The notes beneath the pieces were generated by a model. The model saw nothing but the letters and a program-made list of their open reading frames with translations, made no database searches and was not told where the DNA came from. This document shows positions 32,237 to 36,024 of a stretch of DNA of 36,024 nt, piece by piece (within the stretch, counting starts at the first letter, position 1; each line of letters begins with the position of its first letter). This DNA comes from Halioglobus sp. (lineage in GTDB: Bacteria > Pseudomonadota > Gammaproteobacteria > Pseudomonadales > Halieaceae). A program made the position numbers and the translations under genes. The stretch covers positions 1-36,024 of the forward strand of contig JAPKAY010000039.1 of the NCBI GenBank assembly GCA_028825045.1, read 5' to 3'.

Positions 32237-33877
32237 ATGAGAATGATTAAAACACAATTCGCAGTAGTAGCTGGCGTAGCCGCAATGAGCCTGTCGGTTG
32301 AGTCTTTTGCACACGGATATCTTTCACAACCGAAAAGCCGCTCGTATATGTGCAAGTTAGGTGAGAATACCAACTGTGGCGCGATTCAATATGAACCTCA
32401 CTCCGTGGAAGGCCCTGACGGCAGTCCACGCTTCCCATTTGGCGGCCCTGCTGATGGCACCATTGCTGCGGCGGGCAGTCCTGCCTGGTCTGAGCTAAAC
32501 GCACAAACGCCAACTCGTTGGGCAAAGAACGATATCGCTGCTGGAACTAACGTCTTTACCTGGACGTTTACTGCAAACCATGTTGCTCGCGATTGGCGAT
32601 ACTTCATTACCACCCCTTACTGGGACCAATCACAGCCCCTCTCGCGCTCTGCGTTCGAGCTAACCCCTTTCTGCGAATATGACGGCGGCATGGTACGCCC
32701 CCCGATGACAATCCAACACACCTGTGAAGTACCGTCTCGTGAAGGTTATCACGTGATCCTGGCGGTATGGGATGTCGGTGATACAGCTTCGTCTTTCTAC
32801 AACGCAGTTGATGTCAACTTCGACAGCAGCGACATACCGGCAATCGAAGATAACCCGTTTGTAGAAGTAGGAACCATCTCGGGCGCCATTGCCCTTAATG
32901 AAGGAGACGTTATCTATACTCGTGTAATGGACACAAATGGTGAAAACTTCTCAATGTCTGCGTCATACACAGCAACTGCTGCCACCTCCGGCGCCGCGGC
33001 AAGCCTTGAACTGGCACGCGCCATCAACTCACAAGGGTACTTTTCCGCAGGTGAAAAGACCGGCGCTACGTTCACCCCAATCGCCGGCGCGAATAAGATT
33101 TATGCGCTGGAAAACGACGACATTCAGTCCATTCAAGTCGCGATTGAATTTGTAGATGTAGAGTCCGAATATCAAGCAATACTATCTAACGTAGACTCAC
33201 CTATAGAAATAAGTAGTACTGGCATGGCCGACGTTCATTTTACCCTCGCTACAAACGCAGCGATGGACGTTGCGGCGACCCTGTTCGATAGCAGCGGTGC
33301 GACAGTCACTAGTGATACCTTCATCATAGATAACGCGATGCCAACGGATGACCCAAGTTCCTGTGAGGCACCTGAGCCCACTGTGCCTATGCAACCGGTC
33401 AGTCTAAAGCTGCACGTCCATGAAGCCGTCGCTGGCGACTTCACCCTGGTGGTAGTTGCTACCGCGATCACAGGTAATGCGACTATCCAGAGCTCTGCCA
33501 ACGTGACCCTGGTTACGGCTGCCGTAGAGCCCCCGGTGGACGATGGTTCGAGTTCTTGCGATACATCTGATCCAATGGCATCTATGCAGACGGCCTTTAA
33601 CTCATCAACTGTCTACACCGGCGGAGAACTAGTGAGTTATAGCGGCCTGGTCTATAAAGCGAAATGGTGGACTGTCGACACTGCTCCCGACGCAACGGAT
33701 GCATTTGAACTAGTCTCTGATGTGCGTCTTGAATACTCGGACTCTGCGATTTATGTCGCTGGTGCAGAAGCAGTATTCCAGGGCAATGTATATCGCGCCA
33801 ACTGGTGGACACTCGGCTCTTCGCCGCTCGCTAGCACCGAAATATGGTCGTTGGTGGGGCCTGCCCCCTCCTGCTAA
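32237..33877 (+). CDS. GbpA-like chitin-active LPMO (AA10) with two chitin-binding modules (546 aa)
   Basis: The chosen ATG at 32237 follows GGAAGG; an upstream in-frame start at 32201 lies in the hairpin. Signal peptide 1-25 (MRMIKTQFAVVAGVAAMSLS..SFA) is cleaved so that H26 becomes the mature N-terminus and, with H115 (FTWTFTANHVARDW), forms the copper His brace; F187 is the axial position. The AA10 domain closely follows Vibrio cholerae GbpA (CGAIQYEP, SVEGPDG, VILAVWDVGDTA). GbpA domain 2 (about 205-305) and domain 3 (about 306-430) follow. Two CBM5/12-type modules close the protein (454-494 with KWWT, 500-541 with NWWT), one more than GbpA. Secreted oxidative chitin-cleaving adhesin. Confidence 0.93.
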   Translation: MRMIKTQFAVVAGVAAMSLSVESFAHGYLSQPKSRSYMCKLGENTNCGAIQYEPHSVEGPDGSPRFPFGGPADGTIAAAGSPAWSELNAQTPTRWAKNDIAAGTNVFTWTFTANHVARDWRYFITTPYWDQSQPLSRSAFELTPFCEYDGGMVRPPMTIQHTCEVPSREGYHVILAVWDVGDTASSFYNAVDVNFDSSDIPAIEDNPFVEVGTISGAIALNEGDVIYTRVMDTNGENFSMSASYTATAATSGAAASLELARAINSQGYFSAGEKTGATFTPIAGANKIYALENDDIQSIQVAIEFVDVESEYQAILSNVDSPIEISSTGMADVHFTLATNAAMDVAATLFDSSGATVTSDTFIIDNAMPTDDPSSCEAPEPTVPMQPVSLKLHVHEAVAGDFTLVVVATAITGNATIQSSANVTLVTAAVEPPVDDGSSSCDTSDPMASMQTAFNSSTVYTGGELVSYSGLVYKAKWWTVDTAPDATDAFELVSDVRLEYSDSAIYVAGAEAVFQGNVYRANWWTLGSSPLASTEIWSLVGPAPSC

Positions 33878-33889
33878 TGCAGGCGAGCG

Positions 33890-33960
33890 ACTTCGTTCAC
33901 TATCTTCGGGACGAAGTTAGGTGTTTTTCATGCCCCCACTTTCTAATTGAAAGAGGGGTG
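33890..33960 (+). terminator. Two hairpins after the LPMO gene
   Basis: First: ACTTCGT (33890-33896) with ACGAAGT (33911-33917), 14-nt loop, followed by TAGGTGTTTTTC, a plausible rho-independent terminator. Second: CCCC-a-CTTTC (33934-33943) with GAAAG-a-GGGG (33949-33958), TAATT loop, a strong stem without a long T-tract. They separate the converging LPMO and molybdopterin oxidoreductase genes. Confidence 0.55.
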
Positions 33961-34032
33961 CCTGAACAAGCCAGGTAACCGCGATAGGTACATGGACAAA
34001 AATAGTGCCAGGCCAGAGCGATGATCCGCGGG

Positions 34033-36024
34033 CTATCCCGGAAAAACCTGTACAGGAACTCCGTTAACAATACAGGTGCTGGAAGCGACATCGAGCGACT
34101 CGTCGATCAAATCGTTACAGCTAACACCCGGCGATAATTCCTTGGCGTAAAGTTGCTTTGAATCCGGATAGACATGACCAAAGCCGTGCGGAATACTGAT
34201 CACACCATCCATCATCTCTTCAGTGATTTCTACCGGCACGAATGTTTCCCCTACGCTGGAGACAACTCGCGCCTGACTACCATCTGCCAATCCAATACGC
34301 GCAGCGTCTCCTGAATTTAGTTTCATGGTGCAACGGTTTTTGCCGCGCACATAAGGTTTCAGGTTGTGTAACCAGGAATTCATATCGCGAATATGGCGAC
34401 GGCCTATCATGAGCATCGCATTAGCATCGGGTTGTCCTGCAACATTTTTTGATTGTTCCAAAAAACGACTTTCAAGACGCGGAAGATCGTCCGCGAATAC
34501 TTCATGCATCAGATTGATACGCTTCCGCGGGGTGCGCAAAATTTCATTCATTCGCGGCTTTAGTGCACCCAGATCTATCGATGCCTGCGGATGGTCCTGT
34601 ACGGACGCCAGCGAAATACCGTCTGGCCGGTGCCCAAATTGGTCCCCGTAAGGGCCAGTACGCAGCATAATATCTATGTAGCGTTCCGGCGCAGTTTCTC
34701 CAGTCACATTGGTGTTAACCTTATCAGAGGTCAATTCATAACCCGCATCGGATGCTCTCTGGCAAGCCATATCCACCATACCCTGATAAACAAAAGCTTC
34801 CATATCGTCACGCGTTAAATCAGCCATACGCGCTGAAATCTCCAGGATAATCTCACCCAAATCTTTCAGGCCGGGCTCGGGCTCGAATGTCTTCGGAGAG
34901 AACGAGACATAATTGCGTGTTGTGAAGTTCTGGAAGGTGACATCAATATTGCTGTGCTCTGGATGCACCGTACTGGGTAGTATCATGTCTGCCTGACTGG
35001 TCGTCTCGTTAATATAGATATCGAGGCACACCATAAAATCCAGAGTTTCCAATGCATCGCGAATTTTGTCGCCTCGCGGAACAGAAAGTACCGGATTACC
35101 ACATATGGTAAGCAGTCCGTGGACCTCTTCCCCGGGCGCGCCTATTTCTTCAGCCATCAGAGATGCAGGTAATTCGCCACAGGTTTCGGGTACACCACGC
35201 ACCCTCGAATGCCATCGGCCATAGGGCTTTACATCCGCTGTAGAACCCGGACCCGAGCCTCCTACAGGCGCGGCAGCAAACATCATGCCGCCTTCCCTAT
35301 CAAGGTTTCCACTGAGAATACTAATAGTCATCAACATCCAGTGGGAAGCGAGGCCAAACTCCTGTGTACATAGTCCGATACGGCCGTAAAGCGCGGCCTT
35401 ATCAACTGCGCAATACTGTTGCACTAAAGTATGCAGTACTGCTGCCGGGACGCCGGTGATCGCAGTCGTGTTTTCAGGGGTGTAGGCTTTAACCAACCCG
35501 CGTAGCTCTTCAACACCATCGATGAAGGATGTTAGGTGGGCCGTATCAACAAGATTTTCTTCAAACATGACATTCGCAAACGCCATCAAAAAGAAGGCAT
35601 CAGTGCCGGGCCTGATAGAAATGTGCTGGTCTGCCACCTCTGCTGTTTCCGTGCGACGAGGATCAATAACAATACATTTCCCACCGCGTGCCTGAATATC
35701 CTCCATCGCTGACTTCACGTCGGGCTTGCCCAGAATACTGCCCTGAGACACGACCGGATTGGCACCCATACAGATAAACAGTTCTGTACGGTCCAGGTCT
35801 GGCACAGGGAATAGCCATTCGTGACCTATCAGACCCCAGCACACCATCTGCTGTGGGTGTTGATCTACGGTACCCGCAGAAAAGAACCGCTCCGTTCCTG
35901 CTACAGCCATCAGGGACTGTAGATAAACACCCGCTGCAAAATCATGACCCAAAGGGTTTCCCACATAGAATGCGATGGCATCCTTGCCATACTGCTCCCG
36001 TATCGCAGAAAACTTTTCTGCAAT
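34033..36024 (-). CDS. Molybdopterin oxidoreductase, 5' end outside window (663 aa visible)
   Basis: The frame is open to the right edge (first visible codons read IAEKFSAIREQYGKDAIAFY), so the N-terminal [4Fe-4S]/Mo region lies outside. Visible are the bis-MGD-binding GNPLGHD segment, GANPVVSQGS, VIDPRRTETAEVADQHISIR, and the C-terminal MGD-binding domain (GRRHIRDMNSWLHNLKPYVRG.. then GDAARIGLADGSQARV). This is the DMSO-reductase superfamily, of the type annotated as FdhA/NasA/acetylene hydratase-like; the reaction cannot be set without the N-terminus. It converges on the LPMO gene. Confidence 0.9.
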   Translation of the reverse strand: MAEKFSAIREQYGKDAIAFYVGNPLGHDFAAGVYLQSLMAVAGTERFFSAGTVDQHPQQMVCWGLIGHEWLFPVPDLDRTELFICMGANPVVSQGSILGKPDVKSAMEDIQARGGKCIVIDPRRTETAEVADQHISIRPGTDAFFLMAFANVMFEENLVDTAHLTSFIDGVEELRGLVKAYTPENTTAITGVPAAVLHTLVQQYCAVDKAALYGRIGLCTQEFGLASHWMLMTISILSGNLDREGGMMFAAAPVGGSGPGSTADVKPYGRWHSRVRGVPETCGELPASLMAEEIGAPGEEVHGLLTICGNPVLSVPRGDKIRDALETLDFMVCLDIYINETTSQADMILPSTVHPEHSNIDVTFQNFTTRNYVSFSPKTFEPEPGLKDLGEIILEISARMADLTRDDMEAFVYQGMVDMACQRASDAGYELTSDKVNTNVTGETAPERYIDIMLRTGPYGDQFGHRPDGISLASVQDHPQASIDLGALKPRMNEILRTPRKRINLMHEVFADDLPRLESRFLEQSKNVAGQPDANAMLMIGRRHIRDMNSWLHNLKPYVRGKNRCTMKLNSGDAARIGLADGSQARVVSSVGETFVPVEITEEMMDGVISIPHGFGHVYPDSKQLYAKELSPGVSCNDLIDESLDVASSTCIVNGVPVQVFPG

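Overview
The window reads as a mid-GC gammaproteobacterial chromosome, probably marine and close to the Cellvibrionales/Halieaceae type. This is inferred from gene content only: a large catabolic island with a TonB receptor, a Vibrio GbpA-like chitin-active LPMO, a YbaY lipoprotein and a CHASE-GGDEF cyclase. No rRNA, tRNA, CRISPR array, integrase or transposase gene was seen.

Left part (1-10.7 kb) is a patchwork. It starts with the N-terminal part of a secreted beta-propeller protein running off the left edge on the minus strand, then a membrane protein. After that come many short plus-strand genes (YqaE/Pmp3, two unknown membrane proteins, a TIGR02450 Trp-rich protein, an EthD protein, a DUF1214 protein, a DUF2007 zinc-ribbon protein, a CPXCG protein and a MOSC protein). 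Two plus-strand genes are broken (a PAS protein and a two-helix membrane protein). A minus-strand pair (YbaY lipoprotein, then a YtcJ-like amidohydrolase) interrupts the series. Several short genes are flanked by complementary GTTRRRY/RYYYAAC-type heptamers, and one good attC-like hairpin lies at 7371-7446. Part of this stretch may therefore be a decayed gene-cassette array.

Central part (10.7-30.2 kb) is a catabolic island. It holds three Rieske oxygenase alpha subunits, an enoyl-CoA hydratase, a SnoaL-like protein, three SDRs, two paralogous carotenoid-cleavage-type oxygenases, a TetR regulator, a TonB receptor, a Zn-dependent alcohol dehydrogenase, a GST, a ThuA-like protein and an acyl-CoA dehydrogenase. 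The gene after the TonB receptor has a C-terminal Cys-rich domain matching the pattern of plant beta-carotene isomerase D27 (DUF4033). With two carotenoid oxygenases nearby, the D27/CCD combination recalls the plant carlactone (strigolactone precursor) route. My main hypothesis is that the island takes up and isomerises, cleaves and oxidises a carotenoid, apocarotenoid or similar polyene/terpenoid, finishing through CoA-linked steps. An almost identical operator-like palindrome with adjoining promoter-like sequence lies before the TonB-receptor operon (19426-19447) and between the GST/ADH and SDR/ThuA/ACAD/Rieske operons (26067-26088), which ties these units together. A different palindrome sits between the TetR gene and the first carotenoid oxygenase.

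Right part (30.2-36 kb) holds a CHASE-GGDEF diguanylate cyclase, a GbpA-like LPMO with two C-terminal chitin-binding modules behind a terminator-like hairpin in its leader, and the C-terminal two thirds or so of a molybdopterin oxidoreductase running off the right edge.
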